A stretch of DNA of 64,000 nucleotides. It comes from Sulfitobacter sp. EhC04. Lineage in GTDB: Bacteria > Pseudomonadota > Alphaproteobacteria > Rhodobacterales > Rhodobacteraceae. The stretch's first letter is position 1, and each line of letters starts with the position of its first letter. The notes under the pieces were generated by a model. That model saw only the letters and a list, made by a program, of their open reading frames with translations. It did no database searches and had not been told where the DNA came from. Location: the NCBI RefSeq assembly GCF_001650875.1, contig NZ_LXYI01000009.1, positions 186,001 through 250,000 on the forward strand. Direction: 5' to 3'. A program made the position numbers and the translations under genes. This document shows positions 1-8,286 of the stretch, piece after piece.

Positions 1-94
1 GCATATCAAAGTACCCACCTTGCTGCATCTTGTAGGCTTCATAGCCAACGAAGCCAGCAACTAGCAGTGCGGCAACGCCGAACAACTTTTTCAT
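1..94 (-). CDS. Small membrane-anchored protein (5' part only)
   Basis: The first 31 codons of a gene that runs off the left edge of the window. It reads MKKLFGVAALLVAGFVGYEA and continues with a polar KMQQGGYFDM segment, so it has a short positively charged start followed by one hydrophobic helix: a signal peptide or N-terminal membrane anchor. A GGAAG-like ribosome site lies just upstream of the ATG at 94. The family cannot be named from so little sequence. It belongs to the low-G+C island. Confidence 0.5.
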   Translation of the reverse strand, partial: MKKLFGVAALLVAGFVGYEAYKMQQGGYFDM

Positions 95-306
95 CACTTC
101 CGTTCCCACTTCTTGCTCACCACAAGCGTTAACTTGCAGCCTGCACGTTTAACTCGCCACAATGCTTGATGATATCCATAACTGCAACCTCGCTTAGACA
201 GAAGCTGTGCGGCCTAGGAAGTGGGCAAATCGAACCAATCATGTATTCGACTACCAACTCCTTGGCTATGTTGACCCTTTAGAAAAACCGGCATAGCTCT
301 TTGAAC

Positions 307-675
307 ATGTCCAAAGATATTCGCAGCGTTCTTATGCAAATCGATGATGCCGTTCGAGAGGCGAAAGAGCGAGAGAAGCCAACTCCCAATAGAGTATTGC
401 AGATGCTCGCAAATTACATCGAAGGCTATGTGATGACTTTCGCAATCCTTGGATTGACTAGTGTCTTGCTGCTTCCACTGCTCCTGCTCCTTGCTGATCT
501 GCGAAAAGCACTAATCCTCGACGGCGGCATATTTTCGTTAATTGGAGGCATTGCAATCATTTGCGGGGCTTATTCAACTATCTTCATCTGGGGCTTGCCC
601 GAAAAGCATGGTTCTAGAGCAAGGCGTTCGGTTTGGCTTGACTGGGTAGTTCGGCGTAAGTCCAAGATGAAATAG
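307..675 (+). CDS. Hypothetical protein with two membrane helices
   Basis: A 122-residue protein with a charged N-terminal cytoplasmic-looking segment (about residues 1-38, rich in Lys, Arg and Glu), two strongly hydrophobic segments (about 42-64 and 73-96) and a basic tail ending RRKSKMK. A TTG two codons upstream (301) is an alternative start; neither has a clear Shine-Dalgarno sequence. I do not recognise the family. It is island cargo and stands alone, with an intergenic region of about 370 bases after it. Small two-helix proteins are often found near defence genes, but nothing in this sequence shows such a role. Confidence 0.45.
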   Translation: MSKDIRSVLMQIDDAVREAKEREKPTPNRVLQMLANYIEGYVMTFAILGLTSVLLLPLLLLLADLRKALILDGGIFSLIGGIAIICGAYSTIFIWGLPEKHGSRARRSVWLDWVVRRKSKMK

Positions 676-851
676 CACAAACGCCAGATTTCGCCACAAT
701 CACGTTGAAGCTCATTCACCACCTAAAATGCGTCACTGCTTATTCACATCTATAGTGCGCCTGAGTGTCCCTGTGTGTACTGGCGTCAGACTGTCGCTGG
801 TTGGGGGGGTCATAAGATTACCCCCGCCCGGCTGCCCCGCTTCTAACCCGT

Positions 852-890
852 GTGGCCCTGCCGTGCTTCTTAGGAGCGTGACAGGGCCAC
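852..890. repeat. 9-bp inverted repeat with nested stem
   Basis: GTGGCCCTG at 852-860 pairs perfectly with CAGGGCCAC at 882-890. The loop contains a second short stem (GCT...AGC around TCTTAGG). The right arm is followed by CCCCCCTAAAA rather than a T-run, so a standard terminator is unlikely. It could be an mRNA or small-RNA structure, or a protein-binding site. Confidence 0.4.
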
Positions 891-988
891 CCCCCTAAAA
901 GGCGATGGGGGTAAAGCGCTCTGAAACGCTCTTTAGATTGGCCCCTCAGATATTTGCAGTGAAAACATGGCTGGGACCTGAGATGAAA

Positions 989-1032
989 CAAAAAAGCCCA
1001 AGGCCTCGCATATGTGCAAGATCACTTGGGCT
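989..1032 (-). terminator. Rho-independent terminator of the zinc-finger gene
   Basis: On the minus strand AGCCCAAG (1032-1025) pairs with CTTGGGCT (1002-995) and is followed directly by a run of T (complement of 990-995). It lies about 15 bases beyond the stop codon of the gene at 1047-1391. Confidence 0.7.
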
Positions 1033-1046
1033 GGAATGGGTTTGGA

Positions 1047-1391
1047 TTAATCTAGCAGATATGCCTCGCGCAGATTGATCGCCATATTGGAAGCTGTCGT
1101 GATCTTCGCTTCCGCAATGCCACGCTGCCGCACATCAGGGAGCCTACGAACCAGCGTCAAAAGTTCAGCAGCTTTATCTGTAATCTGATCGACAAGACTT
1201 GATTTTGTATTCAATGATAGCCGCATTGCGTGGCGTTCCGCGTGACAAGACTTACGGTTACCTCGACGACCTTGGCATGGTTCCCCTACAGGGGCTTCAC
1301 AGCGAGGACATTGGACTTCTAGTGCCTCTTCTCTGAGGACTACGCCACGCTGTTCTAGGGTGTTCAGGTTCAACTTACGCGCATACTGCAT
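1047..1391 (-). CDS. Small zinc-finger protein, phage-type zinc-binding motif
   Basis: A 114-residue protein. Around residues 28-54 it carries CPRCEAPVGEPC, then GNRKSCHAERH: two CxxC-like pairs and two His residues spaced like the small zinc-binding domain common in phage and actinobacterial proteins (CP.C.A..G.PC....G....H...R). The C-terminal half is probably helical with no recognised motif. I place the start at the ATG at 1391 because AAGGA lies eight bases upstream; a longer frame begins at a TTG at 1436. A good terminator follows, so it is a single-gene unit. A role in nucleic-acid binding is inferred from the motif only. Confidence 0.55.
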   Translation of the reverse strand: MQYARKLNLNTLEQRGVVLREEALEVQCPRCEAPVGEPCQGRRGNRKSCHAERHAMRLSLNTKSSLVDQITDKAAELLTLVRRLPDVRQRGIAEAKITTASNMAINLREAYLLD

Positions 1392-1522
1392 GTGGGATTT
1401 CCTTGGGTTTGGGAGTGGGATTGTATATGGTCTCAACTGCGAAAGGAGACACCATAGAAGATCGCTGTGTTTAGGTTAGGTATTGTCGAGGGGATGAACC
1501 ACACCACGTCAATCATCAGCAT

Positions 1523-1580
1523 ACTTAAGACCTCATAAGAGACACTTAAGATTACTCATAGGATTTACACTATAAGTGTA
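1523..1580. promoter_or_regulatory. AT-rich region with direct and inverted repeats
   Basis: ACTTAAGA occurs at 1523-1530 and again at 1544-1551, an exact 21-base period (two helical turns). The inverted repeat TACACT-ATA-AGTGTA follows at 1566-1580. The stretch lies in the gene-free interval between the zinc-finger gene and the convergent end of the winged-helix gene. Such an arrangement fits a regulator site or small replication-type iterons, but no binding protein can be assigned. Confidence 0.3.
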
Positions 1581-1732
1581 TTGAGATGTATCTGCAGATG
1601 TTCCCCCCTTAAGCCCCCACAGTTATGAGGGTAAAGGAGGAACTGCAGTGCGTCTTGAGATTGCACGATGCTGCTAGAGAGATTCCCACAGAAAGCTTGT
1701 TCCTGTAATGGTGGCCCTTAATTGTGCTGCCG

Positions 1733-2119
1733 TTAAGTTGGCGCAGAAATGTCATCTACGCCGAACGCTTCCGCAAGGCTGTTGTGAAAACTCGCTAGAA
1801 GGTTTTCTCCCTTCTCGGTCAGCTTATATCGATAGCATCTCGTGTCTTTTGGGTCTTTATAACCGCAGACGAGATCGCGTCCCACCCATCTCCTTTTGCG
1901 CCTATGCCTGCCGTAGCCATCGCCAACTGTTCGTGTAATGCGACTAATCGTGGCCTGACTAACGCCAAGCGTCTCTCTTAGGTACCTAGTGGTACAGATC
2001 GGTTCTATGGCTACTGTGATAACCAATTGAGCTTCCATAGCGCTCTCACAACTTCCATAGATTGTTAGCTGGCGAACGATCTGGCCGATTGCTTCAGTTA
2101 TTTTCTGTGAATTTTGCAT
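1733..2119 (-). CDS. Winged-helix (MarR-like) DNA-binding regulator
   Basis: A 128-residue protein with a helix-turn-helix (about residues 45-65, RYLRETLGVSQATISRITR) followed by a wing-like strand pair and the typical KLTEKGENLL turn into the last helix, as in MarR and related families. I chose the ATG at 2119, with AAAGGA about 12 bases upstream; the open frame extends to a TTG at 2200. It is divergent from the OLD-family nuclease gene with about 180 bases between the two starts, so it probably controls that gene and itself. The loop contains an unusual basic patch, GRHRRKRRW. The ligand is unknown. Confidence 0.6.
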   Translation of the reverse strand: MQNSQKITEAIGQIVRQLTIYGSCESAMEAQLVITVAIEPICTTRYLRETLGVSQATISRITRTVGDGYGRHRRKRRWVGRDLVCGYKDPKDTRCYRYKLTEKGENLLASFHNSLAEAFGVDDISAPT

Positions 2120-2299
2120 GAGATTACTTATCCTTTTGAGATCTTTGCGGGGGAGTTGGTTGGTTGTACAATGGTGGCCCCTAATCAGAGGAACGCCCAA
2201 CCCGGCTCACCCATTCGATAGAAAGGCCTCTCAGCACTTGGGTTGTCTGGTATAAGCGGTTATTGTCGGGGGCTACGCATTTTCAAAGGTTCAACTCTA

Positions 2300-4054
2300 A
2301 TGCCTGTTTTCTTAGATGGTATCGCCGCGCAATTCTATCGAGGTATTGGGAATGAAGTGCAGTACATTGCCCCATTCTCACGGATGAATTTTTTCATTGG
2401 GGCGAACAATGCAGGCAAATCTATCGTTCTGAATTTGCTTGCGTCTCATCTAAGGACGGTTGCTGATGGAGATATGCCAACGAAATTAATTGGTCCTGAA
2501 GAGTATCGTGGCCAACAATCTGGAAAGTTTTTCGTTGCACTTGGCATGAACCTTGAGCAGTCATTTAGCAAGTTCGTAAGTGAGCATGAAGATAAGTTGA
2601 CTCAGCGCCTCCGCCACTCACAAAGAACGGCCCAAGAACACATCTATACAATCTTTGAAAAACTCGGTCACCTTGATCATATTTGGGTTGCGCCATTCGG
2701 CAGAAAACATGACTGGTCACCACACCCGAACGTCAACTCAAAGGATGCCGAGAGTTGGGACATTGAGTGGCAACAAGTTTGGACTCGGATAACAGGTTCA
2801 GTTAATGGCAACTTTTCAGGGCATTGGTATCCACAAACTATCGACAGAGTACTCCGCAGTTGTGTACCCACACTCCCCAAAATCCATTTAATTCCGGCTA
2901 AGCGAACCCTTGGCGGGAAGGGAGAAAACTTTGATGACCTAAGCGGGCGCGGACTTATTGACCACTTGGCAACCCTCCAAAACCCAAAATGGGACAAGCA
3001 AGGTGATCGAGAAAAATTTGAACGGATCAACCATTTCCTTCGTGAGGTGACGGGCAAAAAAAATGCGACCCTTGAGGTGCCAAGCGAGCGGGAACACCTT
3101 TTGGTGCATATGGACAATAAAGTTTTACCGCTGGAGTCGCTGGGTACAGGCATCCACGAAGTAATTCTCATCGCCGCCTTCTGCACCATCCATGACAAGA
3201 GCATCATGTGCATTGAAGAACCGGAGATACACCTGCACCCGCTCTTACAACGCAAGCTGGTCAGATACTTGCAGGAAAACACCTCAAGCCAATACTTTAT
3301 CGCCACCCATTCATCTTCCTTTATCGACACGCCAAACTCTCACATCTTCCATGTGACAAACGATGGTGAACAGACCCGCATCCGTGCGGTTCTCACAGAT
3401 GAAGCGCGGCGCGAGATACTGGATGATCTGGGCTATCAAGCCTCCGACCTCTTGCAAACCAATGCAGTGATCTGGGTAGAAGGCCCATCTGATAGACTGT
3501 ATCTTAACCACTGGATCAAAGCCAAAGATCCTGAGTTGGAAGAAGGTATTCATTACACCATCATGTTTTATGGCGGGTCATTGATCCGTCACCTGTCTGC
3601 ATCTGATGAGGCGCTTGAAGAGTTCATCAGCCTGCGCAAACTCAACCGCAATATGGCGATCGTGCTGGACAGCGATAGGAGCAAGCCTCAAGACGAACTC
3701 AAGCCCCACGCCCAGCGCATAGTAGACGAAATGAGTAAAGGGTCAGGTGTTGTTTGGATCACGAAAGGTAGGGAAATCGAAAACTACTTAGACGGCGACA
3801 CGCTGCAAGCCGTCATGAAAGACGTGCATCCTCAGCTTTACAAAAAAGCGGGAAAGACAGGCCCATTCGACCACGCTTTTTACTTCTACCGAAAAGATCC
3901 AGACAACCCAGGACGCAACAAGACGCACACTACTGGCGACAAGGTAGGTGCTGCGGCCTTGATTTGTGACCAGTCCGCAGACTTTGCTCCACTCGATCTA
4001 AATGAACGGATAGAAGAGATCGTGGCAATGGTTCACAGCGCCAACAACCTCTGA
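2300..4054 (+). CDS. OLD-family ATPase with TOPRIM nuclease domain
   Basis: A 584-residue two-domain protein. The N-terminal ABC-type ATPase has Walker A GANNAGKS (residues 34-41), a signature-like LESLGTGIHE (about 279-288), Walker B IMCIEEPEIHLHP (about 302-314) and the switch histidine in ATHSSS (H337). The C-terminal TOPRIM domain has its glutamate in WVEGPSD (E394), LDSDRS with both acidic residues (D457, D459) and a KGREIENYL segment. This is the architecture of OLD (overcoming lysogenization defect) nucleases. No UvrD-type helicase follows, so it is a stand-alone class 1 OLD rather than a Gabija pair. The ATG at 2300 has AAAGG upstream; a TTG at 2243 would add 19 unconserved-looking residues. 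In an integrase-bearing island next to a regulator, phage or plasmid defence is the likely role. Confidence 0.8.
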   Translation: MPVFLDGIAAQFYRGIGNEVQYIAPFSRMNFFIGANNAGKSIVLNLLASHLRTVADGDMPTKLIGPEEYRGQQSGKFFVALGMNLEQSFSKFVSEHEDKLTQRLRHSQRTAQEHIYTIFEKLGHLDHIWVAPFGRKHDWSPHPNVNSKDAESWDIEWQQVWTRITGSVNGNFSGHWYPQTIDRVLRSCVPTLPKIHLIPAKRTLGGKGENFDDLSGRGLIDHLATLQNPKWDKQGDREKFERINHFLREVTGKKNATLEVPSEREHLLVHMDNKVLPLESLGTGIHEVILIAAFCTIHDKSIMCIEEPEIHLHPLLQRKLVRYLQENTSSQYFIATHSSSFIDTPNSHIFHVTNDGEQTRIRAVLTDEARREILDDLGYQASDLLQTNAVIWVEGPSDRLYLNHWIKAKDPELEEGIHYTIMFYGGSLIRHLSASDEALEEFISLRKLNRNMAIVLDSDRSKPQDELKPHAQRIVDEMSKGSGVVWITKGREIENYLDGDTLQAVMKDVHPQLYKKAGKTGPFDHAFYFYRKDPDNPGRNKTHTTGDKVGAAALICDQSADFAPLDLNERIEEIVAMVHSANNL

Positions 4055-4459
4055 GATGATTTGGGGTCAGATTCATGAAACCTAATATCGCTATGTCGGG
4101 GAACGCGTTTTACCGCCATGCCGACTTAAATGGGCAATCTCGATGGACTGATTTGAAAAAGGGCATTAGGGGTATATGGCTAAGAGGCGCATTTGCGCCC
4201 CGCAGACCTCCTAAGAGAACCACGGCGACGAGACACTGCGGACCAGTCACAGGAAGGGCTTGGGACGTGCCTTAGATGCGCACAGGCGGCATCACCTCGT
4301 CGTGTCCTTCAATGGTGTCCCTTACTGGGACTGGGCGTCGTATTCCCTGTACTGGTCGACCATTGGATCCACTTCGAACTGCTGATATGAATATGACCAA
4401 CAAACGACTTCAAGCGAAATTCTAAACCGCTGTTTTCTCAGCCGTAAGAGGACCCAAAG
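4055..4459. other. Gene-free stretch in the island
   Basis: Open frames here (4075-4275, 4193-4390) have low-complexity, shadow-like translations and no ribosome sites, so I do not call them. A short hairpin, GGCGCA-TT-TGCGCC, lies at 4186-4199 without a T-run. Confidence 0.4.
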
Positions 4460-4528
4460 TTGACAAGCCTAACCAACACGTTGCGTGGTGAAATCAGAGC
4501 TATCCGAGAGAAATACTGCTAATTTCTA

Positions 4529-4888
4529 ATGTCAGCAGCTGGCGCGAGTATTGCTTTTGCAGTTACACAAATGGACCAGCTTACGCCTGATCCATCAAGC
4601 CTTCTTTTAATAGGAGCCTTGGCGTTGTGGGCATTTAGTTTCTATTTCGGTCATCGTTTTTTGGCAGTTGACGAAGGCCTGTTATGGGCAAACCACCGAT
4701 ACCTTGAAGATTTAGATGGCCCGATAGGTCAGTCGTTTGGCGCTGTTCAGCTAAAGCCAATCTTTAAGGAGGCAACAACCACACAGGCCAAGAAATCCGA
4801 GTGGGCGCGTCGTTTTCAGTTTCTCCTCATATGTGGTGGAGCAATTGCCATCGTAGGGTGGAAATTAGTTATCGTGTTTGCTAGATAG
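4529..4888 (+). CDS. Hypothetical membrane protein, possibly N-terminally truncated
   Basis: A 119-residue protein with hydrophobic segments at about residues 2-12 (incomplete), 24-43 and 96-117 and a polar middle. I do not recognise the family. The ATG at 4529 has no ribosome site. In the same frame a TTG at 4460, with AAGAGGA in front of it, opens a 20-codon reading (LTSLTNTLRGEIRAIREKYC) that ends at a TAA (4520-4522) three codons before this ATG. If the stop is read through, the first hydrophobic helix becomes complete. The gene may therefore be a nonsense-mutated remnant, or the 20-codon frame may be a leader peptide. Confidence 0.4.
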   Translation: MSAAGASIAFAVTQMDQLTPDPSSLLLIGALALWAFSFYFGHRFLAVDEGLLWANHRYLEDLDGPIGQSFGAVQLKPIFKEATTTQAKKSEWARRFQFLLICGGAIAIVGWKLVIVFAR

Positions 4889-4911
4889 CCTACCCGCTGA
4901 ATACTCAGCAC

Positions 4912-6450
4912 CTAGTTTCCATAATCGGCGCTGAGGTCGATCTGAGGTATCTTGCAGATTTCGCGGAAAAGCACCGCCACCGAAGTCTCCCCATAGCTCT
5001 CAGCTGCGCGGCCCTCTTCGTGCCCTTTAAGGACGTCGCTGTATTCAGGGGGTATGTCTGCCGCTCTCGCAACCGTCGCAAATCTGTGCCGCCAAGCATG
5101 GTTCGGTTGCACCTCTGGGTCAGTGATGCCTACTTCGTTCCTAATCCACTCAGCCACTTTCCCGTACAGCCCAGCAGACCTGCTTCCGATCCGCTTGTTT
5201 TCGTGCAGATCGGCAAACACGTACATCCCCACCCTTTTTTCAAAGATATCGGGGAGACCTTGCTCCAGCAGATGGGGATGCAGCGGCACTTGCCGGAAAT
5301 TGCGGCTTTTTACTGATCCGGCTTCAGGTGTGATGTGCAGATACAAGACGCCTTTTTCCATTCGCAGATCGCTTGCTCTGAGTTGTGCTACCTCCCCAGC
5401 CCGCGCCCCTGTATAGGCGCAAATCCAAGGCAACCATCTGACAACCCGTCTGTTGTGCGCATGTGTCCCCTTCGGCAATCTAGCGGGATCCAAGGTGGCT
5501 TGAAGAATTTCTCTGACCTCGTGGTCCGTAAATCCTTTCGGCCTCAATCTTGCCTTCTTCTCAAAACTGAAACTGTAACCTTTCGTTGGGTCGTGTTCGA
5601 TGCGGCCCTTGTCTATGGCATGTCTGTAAGTCGCTTTTATTGCGCTCAAGTATTTCGTGCTGATTGTTCGCGGAGCGATTCCGAGTTCATCTCTTAGGTA
5701 TTCACACCATCTATCGACGTCCTGCTTGGTGATCTTTTCCGCGAGTTCGTGACCCAAGAAGGACCGGAAACTGTCAACCTTATGCCGACTGTCTTTCACT
5801 GTACGGACGCTTTTTCCATTGGCGCGGTGTGTGGCCTCCCAAGCTGCGAACAAATCACTTAGTGTTTTTTGCATATTTGCCTGATCTAACTTCTTCCCCA
5901 CATTTGCCTCAGTAGTGGTCCACTTGGGGAACCTATCGGCATCAGGATCTTGCCTGTAGTCCCCCTCAGCGTTCTTTTGAAGTTGCAGCCGTGCCTGTAC
6001 GTCAGCCTTGTGCATTTCACGGATCAGCGCGGTCCGTTGGTCGGCGCTAAGCCTCAGACCTTTTGACTGAAGGAGCGCATCTGTTGCACGTCCGTACCAG
6101 ACAGTAAGTCTCTCATCATTGCCTGCAAGCCCCTCAGTCATTTCGGTCAAATTTTGGTATGCTGCTGTGTCGCCAGCGTTTTCGTGGAACTGCTCCATCC
6201 AACTGCGATAATAATCACCGCTCAATGCGACTAGTTGCCGTTGGCTAAGCTGCACCAGTCCTTTACGCAACTGCGCCCAGATTGCCTCATTCTCACCGTG
6301 CATCAAGTTGAATAGCCGCTTGGCCTCGACAGGATCTCTGGTGTTAAGGCTTTTCTTGATTATCGCTTTGCCAAAAGCTTCGGCCACATCGGCGGGGACT
6401 CGAACGCGGTAAGCATAAATTCCGCTTTTTAACTTCGTCGGGCTAGGCAT
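4912..6450 (-). CDS. Tyrosine recombinase (island integrase)
   Basis: A 512-residue phage-type integrase. The N-terminal segment (SGIYAYRVRVPADVAEAFG, then SLNTRDPVEAKRLF) is the DUF6538-like domain seen in large alphaproteobacterial integrases; a SAM-like core-binding domain follows, then the catalytic domain. In the numbering of the longest frame the catalytic residues are R357 (TGARAGE), K388 (SVKSR), H458 and R461 (HAWRHR), H484 (LKGHE) and Y493 (SYGET), so the active site is complete. Starts are possible at GTG 6471, ATG 6456 and ATG 6450; I prefer 6450 because GGA lies about seven bases upstream. It sits beside the 3' end of tRNA-Leu(GAG), the usual target of this enzyme class, and marks the right boundary of the island. 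Confidence 0.88.
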   Translation of the reverse strand: MPSPTKLKSGIYAYRVRVPADVAEAFGKAIIKKSLNTRDPVEAKRLFNLMHGENEAIWAQLRKGLVQLSQRQLVALSGDYYRSWMEQFHENAGDTAAYQNLTEMTEGLAGNDERLTVWYGRATDALLQSKGLRLSADQRTALIREMHKADVQARLQLQKNAEGDYRQDPDADRFPKWTTTEANVGKKLDQANMQKTLSDLFAAWEATHRANGKSVRTVKDSRHKVDSFRSFLGHELAEKITKQDVDRWCEYLRDELGIAPRTISTKYLSAIKATYRHAIDKGRIEHDPTKGYSFSFEKKARLRPKGFTDHEVREILQATLDPARLPKGTHAHNRRVVRWLPWICAYTGARAGEVAQLRASDLRMEKGVLYLHITPEAGSVKSRNFRQVPLHPHLLEQGLPDIFEKRVGMYVFADLHENKRIGSRSAGLYGKVAEWIRNEVGITDPEVQPNHAWRHRFATVARAADIPPEYSDVLKGHEEGRAAESYGETSVAVLFREICKIPQIDLSADYGN

Positions 6451-6461
6451 ACGCATTTCCG

Positions 6462-6484
6462 TGTGTACCACTCTTGTGTACCAC
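6462..6484. promoter_or_regulatory. Tandem 10-bp repeat at the integrase start
   Basis: TGTGTACCAC occurs at 6462-6471 and 6475-6484, separated by TCT. The pair overlaps the most distal possible start of the integrase gene and lies about 60 bases from the tRNA 3' end. It could be an operator for integrase control or a pair of arm-type recombinase or directionality-factor sites. Confidence 0.4.
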
Positions 6485-6541
6485 TAAGAGCGTCTCAACC
6501 TCCTGATTTTGAACAACTTACTGTTCAGGAAGGAGAATAAC

Positions 6542-6627
6542 TGGTGCGGTCGGAGAGACTCGAACTCTCACGGGTGTTACCCCACAGCGACCTCAACGCT
6601 GCGCGTCTACCATTCCGCCACGACCGC
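6542..6627 (-). tRNA. tRNA-Leu (anticodon GAG)
   Basis: The minus strand gives a class II tRNA: acceptor stem GCGGTCG paired with CGACCGC, discriminator A, encoded CCA (6544-6542), T-loop TTCGAGT, anticodon loop TTGAGGT (anticodon GAG) and a long variable arm. The 3' end faces the integrase gene, so it is the probable attachment site of the island. I did not find the second copy of the tRNA 3' end inside the window, so the other junction should lie to the left. Confidence 0.92.
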
Positions 6628-6689
6628 ACGCCATGGATGGTGAAGGCGGTTTAGACAAAGCGGCCCTGCTTGTGAAGAGGAAAAGAAAA

Positions 6690-6728
6690 CAAAAAAGGCC
6701 CCCCGCAGCGCTTCAACTGCGGGGGGCC
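6690..6728 (-). terminator. Rho-independent terminator
   Basis: A perfect 12-bp stem (GGCCCCCCGCAG at 6697-6708, CTGCGGGGGGCC at 6717-6728) followed on the minus strand by six T (complement of 6691-6696). It ends the peptidoglycan-binding protein gene. Confidence 0.85.
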
Positions 6729-6751
6729 GTCGCCTCGGGTAGAACCGAGGT

Positions 6752-8122
6752 TTATTCGCTGATCGAGAACGTGGGCAGGGCGCTGCCGGACGCCGGTTGC
6801 GGTGTCGGCAGGGCAGAGCCCTGAACGCCGCCCGAACGCATCGCCGCAGCGCGGATCAGTTCCGTCCGCTCAGGCTGGCCGGGAACAAAGACCGCCGCCG
6901 CGCCGGAATCGGCAGCGGCAAGCCCGGCCTCATACCAGCTTTGCGCCATGTCCACACGTTTGGCGGGGCCGAAACCCTGGCTCAGGTGGTGGCCCATCAA
7001 TTCGCCATAGACCCCTTCACCCATTGCATAGAGCAGCAGGGCAGACCCCACCGCCACGTCCATATTGTCGGTGCGATAGCCGACGCCAAGGCAAATCTTG
7101 GCCGTGCCCTGAAGCTGTGCGGGCGACATGCCGGTGGTCAGCACAAATGCCGAAACGTCCTGCACCACTGCTTCACGCGGTTTCAGCGACAATGCCGCAA
7201 CCTTGTCCTTCATTGCGGGGCCGAATCCGGCGCATTGCTGGGCGATCTGATCGGGGGTGAAACCCTGGATCTGACTGACCAGTTCTTCCGACTCGGCAAT
7301 GGCATAGGTCCGCGCCAGGCAGAATTGCTCGTTCAGCGCCACATTCGGGTCGGTCATGCTGGCCAGTGTGGTAAAGCCGCCATTGGTGTTGGTGATCAGC
7401 GACACGGTATTGCAGTGCGAGGCAAGCGAGGCCTGGGTCCCTGCCCCGAGGAAGTTCGGCAAGCCGCCCGTGCTGGCACCGGGTGCCGGAGCAGGTGCAA
7501 CCGCCGCCGCCAGCGAGGAAACCCCCGACAGCGGGGCCGCCGGGGCCGTGGCCGCCATTGTGGCACCGGACTGCGGGACTTGCTGCGGTGCGACGACGAT
7601 GGTTGTCGTGGGTGCCGTGACGTTGCCTGCCGGAGACTGGCCCGCCATTTCCGCACGGTAGCTCTTGAGCAGGCCACGGGTGCCATCCGGCGTCGCGGCG
7701 ACCTGTTGCTGAACCGCATAGCCCCCCGCCTGCGCGCGGTTGTAGCTGGAGATCAGCAGGTTTTGTTCAAAGGCGGAAAGCTGCCCGGTGACGGGATAGC
7801 CAAGGTAGGCCTGGTACTGCGACACGGCATTGCGCGTCTTGCGCCCCAGCTGGCCATCCACCGACCCGGCATCAAAGCCGAAATAATTCAGCGATGCCTG
7901 GATGTTCTTGCCTTCCTGCGTGGAGGGCAGCGATGACCGGGTGGATTTCTTGCGATAGGTGCGCCGCGTTGTCGTGCGCCGCTGCTTTTTCGCATTGGCC
8001 CCCACAATGCCCCCGATGATGGCCCCGGCGATGAAATCACCTGCATCCGCCTCGACCCGCTCTGCTGGAATAACCGCCACCGAAAGGGCCAGAACAGCCC
8101 CTGTCATAAGTTTATAAATCAT
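6752..8122 (-). CDS. Secreted peptidoglycan-binding domain protein
   Basis: A 456-residue exported protein. It starts MIYKLMTGAVLALSVAVIPAERVEA, a signal peptide, followed by a glycine-rich segment (AGAIIGGIVGA) like those of outer-membrane glycine-zipper proteins and a very basic linker. A PG_binding_1-type repeat follows (IQASLNYFGFDAGSVDGQLGRKTRNAVSQYQAYLG, about residues 75-110). The rest is an Ala/Pro-rich linker and a C-terminal domain of about 200 residues with paired cysteines that I do not recognise. I chose the ATG at 8122 because it begins the signal peptide; the open frame extends 55 codons further. It probably acts in the periplasm on the cell wall. It is divergent from the DsbA-like gene. 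Confidence 0.7.
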   Translation of the reverse strand: MIYKLMTGAVLALSVAVIPAERVEADAGDFIAGAIIGGIVGANAKKQRRTTTRRTYRKKSTRSSLPSTQEGKNIQASLNYFGFDAGSVDGQLGRKTRNAVSQYQAYLGYPVTGQLSAFEQNLLISSYNRAQAGGYAVQQQVAATPDGTRGLLKSYRAEMAGQSPAGNVTAPTTTIVVAPQQVPQSGATMAATAPAAPLSGVSSLAAAVAPAPAPGASTGGLPNFLGAGTQASLASHCNTVSLITNTNGGFTTLASMTDPNVALNEQFCLARTYAIAESEELVSQIQGFTPDQIAQQCAGFGPAMKDKVAALSLKPREAVVQDVSAFVLTTGMSPAQLQGTAKICLGVGYRTDNMDVAVGSALLLYAMGEGVYGELMGHHLSQGFGPAKRVDMAQSWYEAGLAAADSGAAAVFVPGQPERTELIRAAAMRSGGVQGSALPTPQPASGSALPTFSISE

Positions 8123-8286
8123 CTGTCCGCTCCGAAAATGAATCGTTTTAAGGGTATTGGGAAAAAGGCTAACACAACATAATCCGGCGCGGGAACCTTT
8201 TTGGGCCTGCCGGAAAGCTTTAATATTGAAAAAATACGCTCGAACACCGAAGTAGAAAGGTGAATGCCAGCCGAAAGGATACATCA

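Larger units (their letters stand above)
676..1046. other. Intergenic region with hairpins
   Basis: No convincing gene. It contains a G-run/C-run hairpin near 804-825 (GGGGG and CCCCC arms around an AT-rich loop), the 9-bp inverted repeat at 852-890 and the terminator at 989-1032, listed separately. Confidence 0.4.

Noticed and set aside
2300..4054. Gabija system
   Set aside because: The nuclease matches GajA in architecture, but no UvrD-like GajB helicase gene follows or precedes it in the window.
4075..4390. Two short plus-strand frames behind the OLD gene
   Set aside because: No ribosome site, unlikely amino-acid composition, and no hydrophobic or domain pattern.
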